From: Micromussa lordhowensis | Lineage: Eukaryota > Cnidaria > Anthozoa > Scleractinia > Lobophylliidae | Direction of reading: 5' to 3' | Assembly: GCA_964020085.1 (NCBI GenBank) | Contig: OZ026606.1 | Location: 3,001,423-3,065,422 of the forward strand | DNA: 64,000 nucleotides | Part shown: one piece after another, positions 34,105-44,502 of the stretch | Layout of the letters: each line of letters starts with the position of its first letter | How positions within the stretch are numbered: position 1 is the stretch's first letter | Notes under the pieces: generated by a model | What the model was told of the DNA's origin: nothing | Database searches by the model: none | The model's input: only the letters and a program-made list of their open reading frames with translations | Program-made: the position numbers and the translations under genes

Positions 34105-34370
34105 GTCAATGAGGAGCAGGGAAGGCGCAGTGGTGGCAGCGCTGCGGCCTCCCACGAATGTGACCCGGGTTCGATTCTGGTTCGATTCCAGCTCGGTGCC
34201 ATACGTGGCTTGAGCTTGTTGTTGGTCCTCGCCTTGCTCCGAGGGTTTTTCTCCAGGTTCTCCGGTTTTCCTTCCACCATAAAAACCAACATCTCCAAAT
34301 TGTAATTTCGACGAGGACAGAGGAACCGCTTGAAAACCAGCTGAGGTTGATGTGGCGTCCTCTCTAAATA
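34105..34370 (+). mobile_element. tRNA-derived SINE, second family
   Basis: Head ggcgcagtggtggcagcgct with a B box (gggttcgattctgg) that is immediately repeated (ggttcgattcc). The body includes gcttgagcttgttgttggtc, ccgagggtttttctccaggt, tctccggttttcc and aaaaccaacatctcc. The body differs from the SINE family at 12398-12711. Confidence 0.7.
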
Positions 34371-34996
34371 TTGCAGTTTATTTTATATACTAGCGTTCAT
34401 TTAGACTGCTGGCAGCCGGTTATTTCTCTTAGGGGAGCTTAAACGAGTTTTTTTATCGATCGCGAAAGCAGCAGGACGGTATGGACGAGAAGGGATTCGG
34501 GCGCACCTCGCCTATGTCTAGTCGCAATTAATAATTATTCTACTCATTCCGAAACTGCGCAACGAACTGGGGCGAGTATCAAATTTTAACCAATCGATAA
34601 ACTGACACCACCACATGAAAGATCACGTTGAGAGAAGTCACTTGACCAAGTTTGATGCTTTAGAGTGAACAGAGACCAAGTTACAGACCTTGAGATATGG
34701 TTCTATAAACTCTTAAAATTATTAATGGTCTCTGCGATACTCTTACATACGTGATTTTCATCCCAACTTCTTTCAAATGGTAGGTGAATGACGGGATCTT
34801 ACAGTTGTCACAAAACTGATAAAAAATTTTAAGAGTCTAGATTGTTTTGGGGGAAGCTGTCTAACACTAGAGATGTTTAAAGTATATATGAAATAATTCA
34901 TATGAACTGCGGTTATAGATGAAAGTGAAGAATGATCCTCGCAGTGAATTTTCCAATTTTGGCAACTGGAAAGAAGAAGCCTGAAAAAAAAATCAG

Positions 34997-35068
34997 GGCT
35001 TCAACGGGATTCGAACCCGTGACCTTCGCGATACCGGTGCGATGCTCTACCAACTGAGCTATGAAGCC
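34997..35068 (-). tRNA. tRNA-Thr(GGT)-like sequence, copy 1 (possibly pseudogene/SINE)
   Basis: 72 nt, starting GGCTTCA and ending TGAAGCC, with a 7-bp acceptor stem. D arm is GCTC...GAGC and T arm ACGGG TTCGAAT CCCGT. The presumed anticodon is GGT. Position 33 is C instead of the near-universal T, and base pair 31-39 is A-C. These faults and the position inside a duplicated repeat make function doubtful. Confidence 0.45.
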
Positions 35069-35247
35069 ACACATTGGGAGCGAGGTCAATTTGTTGAGTT
35101 CATATCTTCCCGTGTGGAGTGAAATGATGAAAGTATATATGAAATAATTCATATGAACTGCGGTTATAGATGAAAGTGAAGAATGATCCTCGCAGTGAAT
35201 TTTCCAATTTTGGCAACTGGAAAGAAGAAGCCTGAAAAAAAAAATCA

Positions 35248-35248
<1 letters not shown>

Positions 35249-35281
<33 letters not shown>

Positions 35282-35320
35282 GATACCGGTGCGATGCTCT
35301 ACCAACTGAGCTATGAAGCC
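35249..35320 (-). tRNA. tRNA-Thr(GGT)-like sequence, copy 2
   Basis: Differs from copy 1 only in the variable region (CGGAGG instead of CGAAGG). It has the same intact acceptor, D and T arms and the same C33 and A31-C39 faults. Confidence 0.45.
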
Positions 35321-35610
35321 ATTAGAGATGTTTGTATGGATTTTGAACCATGTTTCAAGCTCCATAACTTGGTTTCTGTTTACCCTAAAAGCATCAAATT
35401 GGTCAAATGACTACTCTCAACTTGATCTTTCATGTGGTAGTGTCAGTCTATCGATCGGTTAAAATTTGATACTTGATACATTACCCTGGGCTCCTGTCTT
35501 TGAAGAAATATCACGGATTTTAAATAAACGCCACGTATAAACGCCGCACTCGAATCGCGAGAACTTTAATGGACGCCGCGGCGTTTAATAGAGTAAATAC
35601 GGTAATTTGT

Positions 35611-35783
35611 GTTATTAAAAACTCCCTCAAAATATAGAAACCAAACCAAACTAAAACTCCCCAAAAAATCACGCGTGCGCTTACCATTTGTAGCCGCTGA
35701 CATGGTATAATAGGTCATAACCCATGATGGCTAAGCCGATGACAACTCCTGAACTCCATTATACAATGATCCAGTTTTAAATA
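35611..35783 (+). repeat. Dispersed repeat family I, copy 2
   Basis: gttattaaaaactccctcaa ... tacaatgatccagttttaa, with catggtataataggtcat and cccatgatggctaagccg. Same orientation as copy 1 at 31786-31965. Confidence 0.7.
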
Positions 35784-36069
35784 ACCCTTTTAGTCTCAAG
35801 TGTTTCGCTTTATTCTCTGCTGAAATCCGCGAGAAAAACAACAGATTGCCAGCAGTCTAGCGTTTACATTTCCCAAAATACTATCGTATGTGCGAAAGAA
35901 TTGTAAAATACTTCGAAAATGCAACCTGAGTTACAGTGCTAAGAAAGGAAAGATTTAGAGAAATCTGTAAGAGATGAACATATAAACTACAAAATGTCCA
36001 GTTTAGCCAGCTGGTTCATACAATGTATAGTTTGTATTGGGCATAAACCTAGACGAGTTTCGTTTTTTG

Positions 36070-37524
36070 CTATACAAAACCCTCTTTCAAAATTTTCAAG
36101 GACAAGTCAATAAAATCTTCTGCTTGCGTTTTAGTGGTGACGTGTGGAAAATATTCCACAGACCAGTAAAGTTTGCCATCTGCAGTGAGGATGTTGTTTC
36201 CAAAGACGTGGCCAAGTTTCTCTCCTCGTAGACCGAAGTACATGCCGCCGAATTTGTACGGACTCTCCTTGTTCTGATCTGTTTTGAGGGCGCCACAGTT
36301 AGTGATGGTCATAATCTGGGTTCGGCGACCTTCGTTGTATTCATAGTCGAACATTCTGCAGTACACTGGAATATCGATACAATGGAACTGTTTCGTAACG
36401 TTCAGATGTTTCCCTGAAGACAGCTGCGCGTGGACCTCGCGAGTACACGCGCGCGCAAACTCCCAAAAACCTTGCTTGTCATCCGGGTAAAGCAAGGGCA
36501 CTGGAACAGACAATGCACTGACGCACACATACAATCCAAACTCATCGTTGTTTACCTTTGGTTGGCAATATTTTCGTAAACCAACAGTGTAGGCCGACTC
36601 CACAGTAAGGGGAGTTTGCAAATCGTGTTTCTTTTGTTGAAGAATTCGCGCGATCGCGAGATGTGTGGAGGCAGTAATCGCCCCGTGTACTGTGCACTTG
36701 TTTGCTTTACAGCTCTTTATCAGCAGCCTGGTTTCTTCTTCAGACAGGATGCGACTCAGAAGACAGGTTTTCTTCGTTACTGATGGATCTGAAGTGGCAA
36801 CAGGGGGATAAACTGACAGATATAAATTGTGTGGTTTGGCAAAGAATGTTTTAACCCGCTGGAGCGTGAAATAGCTTGAAAATAAAAACCTCTCTGCAAT
36901 GCTGGGTGCAATTAGGTTTGCAATCAGTGATTCCACAGCTGGTCTGAAAGGCAAGCTTCCTACCTCAAATTCTTCACCACTGTGAAGAGAAGTTAAAAAT
37001 TCCAGCACCTTTTTCTGAAGCTCGAAGATGGAGATTGCGTCACAGATAACATGTAGAAATGTGAATACCAATGCATTTCGCAATCTTCCATCGACTAATG
37101 TTTCTCTCAGTAACCTGACGCGCCACAAAGGTCCTGTTCCAGTGTTGAATAAAGCACCGTTTAATTCTTCATCGAAGCCCTCCTCCCATTTATCAGCCGT
37201 TATCCCGTCTAATACTTCAAAATCAACTGTATCATGGCTGTCCATTTCTTCAAAGCACGCTTCATTGCCTCTCTCGTTAATGCGCATTCGTAGTAAAGGA
37301 AACCGCTTGGGAAGAAGACTGAGCGCTTTTCTAAGGTGATCTTGATTCAGTTCTTCCTTAGAATCCAACAGCAACACAGAAGAAACAGTCCCCCAGTGAT
37401 TCACTCTTTCTCTTTCCAGCAGCACTAGTTCTGTTAAGCCAAGAGGTCGCGTTAATAATCTTTCGCCAGTCGTAAACAGATCCTTATCATCTTGTAGCTC
37501 GTTTGGTTCGACTTTCTTTGCCAT
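36070..37524 (-). CDS. HXXXD-type acyltransferase, copy B (intronless)
   Basis: 484 residues from the ATG at 37524 (start MAKKVEPNELQ). The open frame extends eight codons further upstream, but only to a GTG. The HXXXD motif is His158-Val-Ile-Cys-Asp162. The N-terminal half is almost identical to copies A and C, even at third codon positions. From about residue 300 the copies diverge clearly; B has SVPVPLLYPDDKQGFWEFA where A has SFPIPQVDSNDKVGFWELA. The C-terminal EYFPHVTTK block is kept. There is no signal peptide or membrane segment. No frameshift or stop interrupts the frame, so it is probably functional. It lies in the same orientation as A, with the TRAF-like gene between, and opposite to C. 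The substrate is unknown. Confidence 0.86.
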   Translation of the reverse strand: MAKKVEPNELQDDKDLFTTGERLLTRPLGLTELVLLERERVNHWGTVSSVLLLDSKEELNQDHLRKALSLLPKRFPLLRMRINERGNEACFEEMDSHDTVDFEVLDGITADKWEEGFDEELNGALFNTGTGPLWRVRLLRETLVDGRLRNALVFTFLHVICDAISIFELQKKVLEFLTSLHSGEEFEVGSLPFRPAVESLIANLIAPSIAERFLFSSYFTLQRVKTFFAKPHNLYLSVYPPVATSDPSVTKKTCLLSRILSEEETRLLIKSCKANKCTVHGAITASTHLAIARILQQKKHDLQTPLTVESAYTVGLRKYCQPKVNNDEFGLYVCVSALSVPVPLLYPDDKQGFWEFARACTREVHAQLSSGKHLNVTKQFHCIDIPVYCRMFDYEYNEGRRTQIMTITNCGALKTDQNKESPYKFGGMYFGLRGEKLGHVFGNNILTADGKLYWSVEYFPHVTTKTQAEDFIDLSLKILKEGFV

Positions 37525-40500
37525 TTGCACGTACTTTCGGTAATTCACAAGATCTTCTTGAAGTTCTGTGGTTTCTCTGTAAAGCGTATCTCGAGAATTT
37601 TATGTCAAAGGTTTTACGTCGTATATTTCGTATTCATTCATGGAGATGTGTCTCTCTATGAATATTACATGGAGTGAATATCTAAGATCATTGTGGATCA
37701 TTTCGGGGGCGCTACAGATCAATGAATACATGGCCAAGGTGCCTGGAATCTTGATTTAATTACAGCATTACACGAATAATAGAAGCCTAACTACAAGCTT
37801 CATTGAAATTCCAGCCTAATCAATCAAAGTGGGCTGGAATATTCTTCAGTCCGGCCTGAAACTTTCTGGGTGAAAATCGTCCATTTTATTTCGCGAGGAC
37901 TGTTTATCAGCCCTCCGGACAGTACTAGAATTCGGTAATCCCCCCTTTAGAATTTTGATATCAGATCGCCTGCACATTTCCGGAGGGATAATGTTGTTAT
38001 GGCAACAGCTAAACACGACCAAAGCTAAACCACTTAACACCCTTAACGTCACGTCGTGAAGCACGAGTTCAAATGATATTGTTCATCTCAAAATGAAAGG
38101 ATATCAATAATAAGTTGCTCATACAGAAACAACAGAGAAATGCATGATAAGCGAAGAGTTTTGACCCGTCACGGTTTTCACATCCTGAAAAGTGTAGCCT
38201 AAACTTTCAAGTTCGTTGTTTGCAATCCATGGAGTTCATCTTCTACCAGCCTTCGCATCCTTGTTGCTTTATAGTTCGAGTTGTCTAGTTAGTGTTTTTC
38301 TATCTTAGTAAACTATAATTTTTAGGTTTTCATCTATTTAAAAGCAATTTTGTCCGTTCACATGGCCAAATAACTCAAAATACCGCGAGTGGTCAAAGAA
38401 GCACGGAAATTTTAACATATTGTATCTATTGTAAATGCAAAGCAAGAACTACGAAAGTAAAGGAGAGATTTATCAGTTAATAGTCGACTATTTCCCAACT
38501 CAAGCTAGTAAAACTAGTGTTCCAGAGGGACAGAGTGATGTACTGTACATATCCAGTATTGAACTAGTTTAGTTGTTCGGTACGAATTGGGGAATATCAA
38601 GAGAAAATGATCATGGTCTCTTGGGAATATTGGTTAAGTTTTTTCAGAAGTTACAAAAACACTGACAGAATTTTGAACGTTTCACACAATCAGGAAAAAT
38701 TTAAAACGCCACTTCGTCGTATTTTTTGCGAGGGCGTCGCGAAAAACTTAACGCCACGAGACCTTTGAGATCAAGCTATATCTGGCTAACATCCGGCACG
38801 ATGCATTATTCTACACCCCTGCATTTTTAAAAACCTTTGTGCAGATCTCTTACTTGCAATAAAAACCTACGTATCAGAATTAAGTTTCTGTTAAGCTATG
38901 ATTCTTCATTTAGACCCCCTTTACATAAGAACCTGTCATTCATTTATATGCTATAGACCCTGTTCAGTCCAGGTTCTTATGCGCGTGTTTTAACCGGATC
39001 TTGAAAATGTAGTATTCAACCATCGAGGCATACCTACGTGATGCAAAGCTACTTGTTCTTTGAATACGAGAGCAATTTTGTCGAGATCCACATGAACTCT
39101 ACTGTCTACAAGATATTTTTCTTGGAAGCATGCCCCATAATTTGCAAATCCGCTCGTTTTATCGAGCTAAGATAACTGAGTGGTTACAATACATCACTGA
39201 CCAAGTATACTCGCGCGAAGACAAGTGCGTCACGCATGTCCTACGCATTATTGTGAGCGTGCGTGGGCGGACGAACTTTTTCGCGCGACTCTAAGCTGCG
39301 TACGTCAGCTATCCACATGTTTTAGCGTTCTTCAGTGCCATTCAACATGTTTGAGATTTTTTAAAACAAATAAACGGAAAATAAACGTTTACAAAAATGA
39401 TGGGAGCACTCTTGATAAACAATCAGAGACAAAGAAAGACCTGGGTCATGATATTTGTCTCGATTGTTGCCATATTTAGTCTTAACTCGACACTCGCTCG
39501 ACGATGAAAGTTGAGCTGCTCTTAAATGTTTGATCCGGGGATACTCCCAGGATGTGCGGCGAGATTATTAAAACCCTCGCCGTTAGGTTTTCGATTTTCC
39601 CTGCCGTATTTCAGACCTGAGCCAATTGGATGCGCCATGACAGATTTGACTCTTGAATCAATACCCTATTTCACACTCGTCTTATAATTCTTACAGTTCC
39701 CTAGTCTAGACCAATGGTTAAGGTAACGTTTATATACGTTTGTAGGCTTCAAAGCCGTACAATGTTTAAGCAATAGAGCACTTTTTCCGTGTTTTCATAG
39801 CCTCGTCTAAACACGAGGAAGGTTGGGAGAATTCGAGACAGTTATGCAAACCCGAGTCGTAGTCTAAACTGTGTTATTTCTATCGGTTCAGTTAACTATC
39901 GCACACTTTTTTCAATAAAATCCTCGCATTTCATTAGGGTTTCCCTATCATAACAGAGGGGTTTCCTTCCATTTCAACACCACCGAGTTTGTGTTTAATG
40001 GAATGTCAGAAAGAACGACACACACATCCTGAACATTCCATCGAGTGAGCTGACCTTCAAAGATTTAGCCACGTCACGCCGGCTCACGTCAGGCTATTTT
40101 TAGTCTATTCCGCAAGAGACAATTAACAGTGAACAAAAAGTCCACTCTGTGATGTAATATCGCCTGGTCAAAACTGAACGAGCCTTTCTCTGTGATGCCA
40201 CATTTCTGAGAAAATTCAATTTGTCGGTCAGTTTTCGCTATCCCTGCACCTCTTTTCAATGACATCCTGGCCGGGCAGTTCCCTTGAGATTGAGATTGAC
40301 TTCCGTGTCAACAGCTCCGAGTTTGAATTTGATGGAATGCCAGATAAAGCCCAACAAAGAATAAAGTAGCGTGTTTTTTTACCTACACCAAGCCTCAGTG
40401 ATATCATTTCGCAAAACTCGTTCGTCATAGCGTGACCTTTGCAGCGTGTCTGCGGCTAATTTTGAAGTGATCTCATCACTTTTTGTTAGTGTCATTTTTC

Positions 40501-41049
40501 TCCTATCTGGCGTGAAACTGTTTACAACCACAAATGTTTTGCTAGGAAACCGTGCGTGGGCCACTAAAAAGGCCAAAATTGGATATGATTAAACAAGGAT
40601 TTTTAATTAAAGATTACAAAAATCATCATATCAGTGACGCGTTGAAAACCATCCTCGCCGAAAATGTGTTTCTTTTATCACGGTTTATACGACACCCCCA
40701 GAAGAAAAAACTACACAAGAAAGTTGATGGTCTAAGACTCAGTGGTAAGAAATAGCCTCAGGATTATAGTCAAGATTTCATCTTGGGGGATTCTTCAAGT
40801 TTCAGCTCTAGGAATGAATCGGCGCCTAACATGGCGTGACCAAGCAGCCATAATGACGCACACGCAGCGGGAGAGATTACGCTTGTCAACCCTAACAAAT
40901 GCTATTAGATATTAGACACTTATCCGGCACGAACGTCTGCTAACTATAAAATACCGGTAAATAATAGCCCTTCCAGTCACTTTGTGGAAACCATCGTAGA
41001 AAGAAGTTCAGGCAAGAGAGACGCTTGGCTTATTGCTGATATCATCGAG
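37525..41049. other. Intergenic between acyltransferases B and C
   Basis: Presumably holds both 5' regions, since B and C are divergent 3.5 kb apart. No gene recognised. Short frames at 39225-39479 and 40552-40755 have no domain, and the latter would start on GTG. Two weakly similar segments (about 39960-40020 and 40290-40350) share a ccgagttt-g-ttt-atggaatg core. Confidence 0.5.
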
Positions 41050-42588
41050 ATGTCGTTTATGCCCGAGTCCTTTATTATACCTCTTGTCATTTGTCTCATG
41101 GTCGCAGCGGTCTTGATTGCTTTTATGATTCACAGGAAGAGGAAAAATATCTCTGATTCTACCGTCCAGCGATTGCAGAATAACGATAGACTATCGAGGC
41201 GTCTGGGCGTCCTAGAGCAGGTGCTGCTGGAAAGAGAAAAAGTGAATCACTGGGGGACTGTTTCTTCTGTGTTGCTGTTGGATTCTAAGGAAGAACTGAA
41301 TCAAGATCACCTTAGAAAAGCGCTCAGTCTTCTTCCCAAGCGGTTTCCTTTACTACGAATGCGTATCAACGAGAGAGGCAGTGAAGCGTGCTTTGAAGAA
41401 ATGGACAGCCATGATACAGTTAACTTTGAAGTATTAGACGGGATAACGGCTGATAAATGGGAGGAAGGCTTCGATGAAGAATTAAACGGTGCTTTATTCA
41501 ACACTGGAACAGGGCCTTTGTGGCGCGTCAGGTTACTGAGAGAAACACTAGTCAATGGAAAATTGCGAAATGCATTGGTATTCACCTTTCTACATGTTAT
41601 CTGTGACGCGCTCTCCATCTTCGAGCTTCAGAAAAAGGTGGTGGAATATTTAACTTCCCTCCACACTGGTGAAGAATTTGAAGTCGACAGCTTGCCGTTG
41701 CGACCTCCCGTGGAATCTCTGACGCCAGACCTAGTAAAACCAAGCATCTTAGAGAAGCTGTTGTTTTCAAGCTTTTTCACCCTGCAGCGGGTGAAAACAT
41801 TCTTTGTCAAACCAGAACCGAATCAATATCTGTCAGCTTATCCTCCCGTTGCCCATTCACATCCACTGGTGTCCAAGAGAACCTGTCTCCTGAGTCGCAT
41901 CCTGTCTGAAGAAGACACCAGGCTGTTGATAAAGAGCTGTAAACAAAACAAGTGCACTGTACACGGGGCGATTACTGCCTCCACGCATCTCGCGATGGCG
42001 CGAATTCTTCAGCAGAAACACCACGACTTAAGGACGCCTGTCTGTGTGGATTCATCTTACTCGATCAGCTTACGAAAAGACTGCCAGCCAAAGGTGAAAA
42101 ACGACGTACTGGGAGCTTATGTCAGTGCAAGTACGTTATCTATTCCAGTACCCCTGGTCGACCCCGATGACAAACAAGGTTTTTGGGAGTTTTCACGCGC
42201 GTGTACACGCGAGGTGCACACGCAGCTCGATTCCGGAAAGCATAGGAACCTTCTTAAATTTTATCAGTGCATTGACATTCCAACATACTGTAAAATGACC
42301 GATTGTGAACACAACGATGGTCGTAGAAGTCAAATTTTTAATATTAATAATTACGGAGCACAGGAAACAAATCAAAGCAAAGAAAGTCCGTACCAGTTTG
42401 CCGGAACTTATTTTGGAGTACACGAAACGACAATGGGACCCACTTTCGGACACAATATCCTCACTGTAGATGGCAAGGTTTACTGGGCTGTGGAATATTT
42501 TCCACACGTCACTACTAAAGCACAAGCAGAAGAGTTTACTGACTTGTCTCTGCAAATTTTGAAAGACGCTTGCGTGCAGAAGCGTTAG
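41050..42588 (+). CDS. HXXXD-type acyltransferase, copy C, membrane-anchored (intronless)
   Basis: 512 residues from the ATG at 41050. The frame stays open upstream to a GTG at 40984, which is unlikely as a eukaryotic start. Residues about 8-28 (FIIPLVICLMVAAVLIAFMI) are a strong hydrophobic segment followed by HRKRKN, a typical signal anchor with the basic side cytosolic. A and B lack it, so C should sit on a membrane, probably the ER, with its catalytic domain on the positive side. The HXXXD motif is His182-Val-Ile-Cys-Asp186. The N-terminal half of the catalytic domain is nearly identical to A and B. The second half is the most divergent of the three (for example DCEHNDGRRSQIFNINNYG, FGHNILTVDGKVYWAVEYF). 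Uninterrupted frame, no introns. Confidence 0.87.
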   Translation: MSFMPESFIIPLVICLMVAAVLIAFMIHRKRKNISDSTVQRLQNNDRLSRRLGVLEQVLLEREKVNHWGTVSSVLLLDSKEELNQDHLRKALSLLPKRFPLLRMRINERGSEACFEEMDSHDTVNFEVLDGITADKWEEGFDEELNGALFNTGTGPLWRVRLLRETLVNGKLRNALVFTFLHVICDALSIFELQKKVVEYLTSLHTGEEFEVDSLPLRPPVESLTPDLVKPSILEKLLFSSFFTLQRVKTFFVKPEPNQYLSAYPPVAHSHPLVSKRTCLLSRILSEEDTRLLIKSCKQNKCTVHGAITASTHLAMARILQQKHHDLRTPVCVDSSYSISLRKDCQPKVKNDVLGAYVSASTLSIPVPLVDPDDKQGFWEFSRACTREVHTQLDSGKHRNLLKFYQCIDIPTYCKMTDCEHNDGRRSQIFNINNYGAQETNQSKESPYQFAGTYFGVHETTMGPTFGHNILTVDGKVYWAVEYFPHVTTKAQAEEFTDLSLQILKDACVQKR

Positions 42589-43040
42589 AACTATAACCTG
42601 GTTTTTGTCTTTGTTAGAACTTCATTAACACTACTTGTTAAATTTTGATATGACTGTAAATAGAATTTTTTAATTATTTACTGTTTGAAAATACATAGTA
42701 CTTATTTTGAATGGCTAGTGTGCTAGACGTAGACAAGGCTGAAATTTATTACAAAATTAAAGTACAATTTGTTCAAATGATTATTTGTTTGCATTGCTTT
42801 TGGCCTTGGCCGAGTTGTGTACATCACGCGCGTTGCATTCTTGCACTAACCAATCACAGTTAAGAAACACAGTAGCATGCGTGCACTAACCAATCATAGC
42901 TAAGATGTTGTTTCCTCAGCCAATCAGTGGCCAAACCAATAACAGCCGTGATTCGTTGAAGCGACTTTACCGCGCTATGCATCAGTTGCATCTTTTGAGT
43001 ATCGCTTGCAACATATTTTTTTGTCTGATCTTAAATCCAC

Positions 43041-43270
43041 TAAAGGCCCGTTTACACAAGCGATTTTTGTCGCGGCAAGTCGATTCAATTTTTGTCGCGC
43101 TGAAGTTGCATCAAGTTTCAAACATGTTCGAAACCCCTGCGATATCGCGGCGACAAATCGCACTGAAAATCGCACCTGGTTTACACGTGCGATTTTGAAA
43201 TTGCAACTTTCGCGCCACAAAAACTGCATCGAGTTGCCGCGACAAAAATCGCCTGTGTAAACGGGCCTTA
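43041..43270. mobile_element. TIR MITE (taaggcccgtttacac)
   Basis: Left end taaaggcccgtttacacaag and right end tgtgtaaacgggcctta are inverted repeats, continuing through cgatttttgtcgcggcaa and ttgccgcgacaaaaatcg. About 230 bp, with further inverted gcgattt words inside (tttacacgtgcgatttt). Confidence 0.8.
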
Positions 43271-43855
43271 AGGTTACCCTATACCTTTAGAGGTGTCTCA
43301 CGTCCAAGCGATGTAAACTGTAGATACCTAAACCCCTATATCAAATCATATGCCTATCAAACTATACCAAGAATTTTGAAATAAAATGAATTCTCGAATT
43401 TTTTACGACCTCTTAATGCGAGCGTCCGAATCACATTTTGAAAGGCAATTTTTTTTTCGCTGATTTAATTTGTCCCTCAGTTTTCGGACCCAGAGCGCTG
43501 AAAAGGGTGTCTGCGATTTGTCATATTAGATTTCAGTGAAAAGTTACAGAACATTTTCGAAATAGGATTGAAAAAGTATGGAGTGATCGTAGAAAAATCG
43601 CTCTCGGAGAAAAAGATATTTGGAAAAAACAAATTCGCAGACGTGGCCAAAAAGAGGATTCGGACGCTCACATTTAGAGGTCGTGAAAAATTCGACAACT
43701 TATTTTATTTCAAAATTCTTAGTCTTAGTTTAGTCAGCTCTATAAGCTTTAATTTGATCTATGGGTTTAGGTATCTACAATTTAAACCGGACGCGGTACA
43801 TCGTTAGGACGTGAGACACCTCTAAAGATGCTCTAAAGGTACACGGTAACCTTAA
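43268..43855. mobile_element. TTAA-flanked TIR element, 588 bp
   Basis: Begins ttaaggttaccctataccttt and ends aaaggtacacggtaaccttaa. Matching ends include agaggtgtctcacgtcc and ggacgtgagacacctct, and inner gcgagcgtccgaatc-type words pair with gattcggacgctc. It shares its left TTAA with the right end of the neighbouring MITE. The 79-codon frame inside shows no transposase features. Confidence 0.75.
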
Positions 43856-44502
43856 GCACCCCCGTATTGCAAGTGAAACTCCATTGTTGAAAATGGTCTA
43901 TTTACAAAGTACAGGATTGTTTTAGCTCTTTATTGATGTAAGCAAAAGATAAGTGGATCGATAATTCCTTCAAATCGGACAACGCATGCAAGGAAAGGAA
44001 ATTAAGGTACGGAGCATGCGACCATCGCTAGTCATGCACAAGTGGTCGACAAATATCTCGTGCAATATGAACCTTTAACGTTCTGGTTCACCACAAAGAG
44101 ATCGAGAAACTCGATCAGTGGTAAATAAGTCAGTTGTTCAAGTCAGAGAACAACTTCATATAGGAGAAGTCTTGAGGACAAGGAGAAAAATCCCCCCTGA
44201 TTTTATCGTTATCGGAGTTTGTGCTAACGCGAAACGTCTTGCTACTGGCTGTTTCTCAAGCTGTATTATGTAATTTTACTTGCAAGTTCATTGGGCGACT
44301 TAAACCACCTCATCGGTTCAAGGATCGATGATATTTGCAGGGACTTTAACCCTGCAGTTTGCTAAGGCTCGTCTCGTTTAATGCACTTCAATCCGAGGAT
44401 TGCGTGACTCGCTTGGCGTGACAACGGGAGGTACACGAGGATTCTCGAGGATTGAGTGATCCTCAATCTATCAAGAAGTCAACTCTTGTTTAATCCCCGT
44501 TG

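Larger units (their letters stand above)
34885..35325 (-). repeat. Tandem pair of about 230-250-bp units carrying a tRNA-like sequence
   Basis: Two direct units, about 34879-35070 and 35130-35322, each run agtatatatgaaataattca, ctgcggttatagatgaaag, gaatgatcctcgcagtgaat, then a tRNA-like segment on the minus strand. The units are almost identical (an extra A and ttcgcg versus tccgcg). The 150-codon minus-strand frame crossing both is a translation artefact of tRNA-like DNA. Confidence 0.85.
30977..36069. other. Repeat-rich intergenic region, no gene supported
   Basis: Holds partial SINE heads, palindromes, a 410-bp foldback, two tRNA-like units and dispersed repeats, listed individually. The minus-strand frame 33259-33528 spans a small palindrome (33402-33488) and has no recognisable domain. 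Confidence 0.55.
42589..44502. other. Intergenic between acyltransferase C and TBC1D20
   Basis: The two convergent genes end here. It contains two TIR elements that abut at TTAA (listed separately). A minus-strand AATAAA (plus-strand tttatt at 43929-43934) is a distant candidate poly(A) signal for TBC1D20. No gene seen. Confidence 0.5.

Noticed and set aside
34913..35365. 150-codon minus-strand frame with a repeated AQLVEHRTGIA peptide
   Set aside because: This peptide is the known translation artefact of tRNA-like DNA; the frame simply crosses the two tRNA-like units.
40984..41049. Upstream extension of acyltransferase C to a GTG codon
   Set aside because: GTG starts are not expected in animal nuclear genes, and the ATG at 41050 sits directly before the signal anchor.
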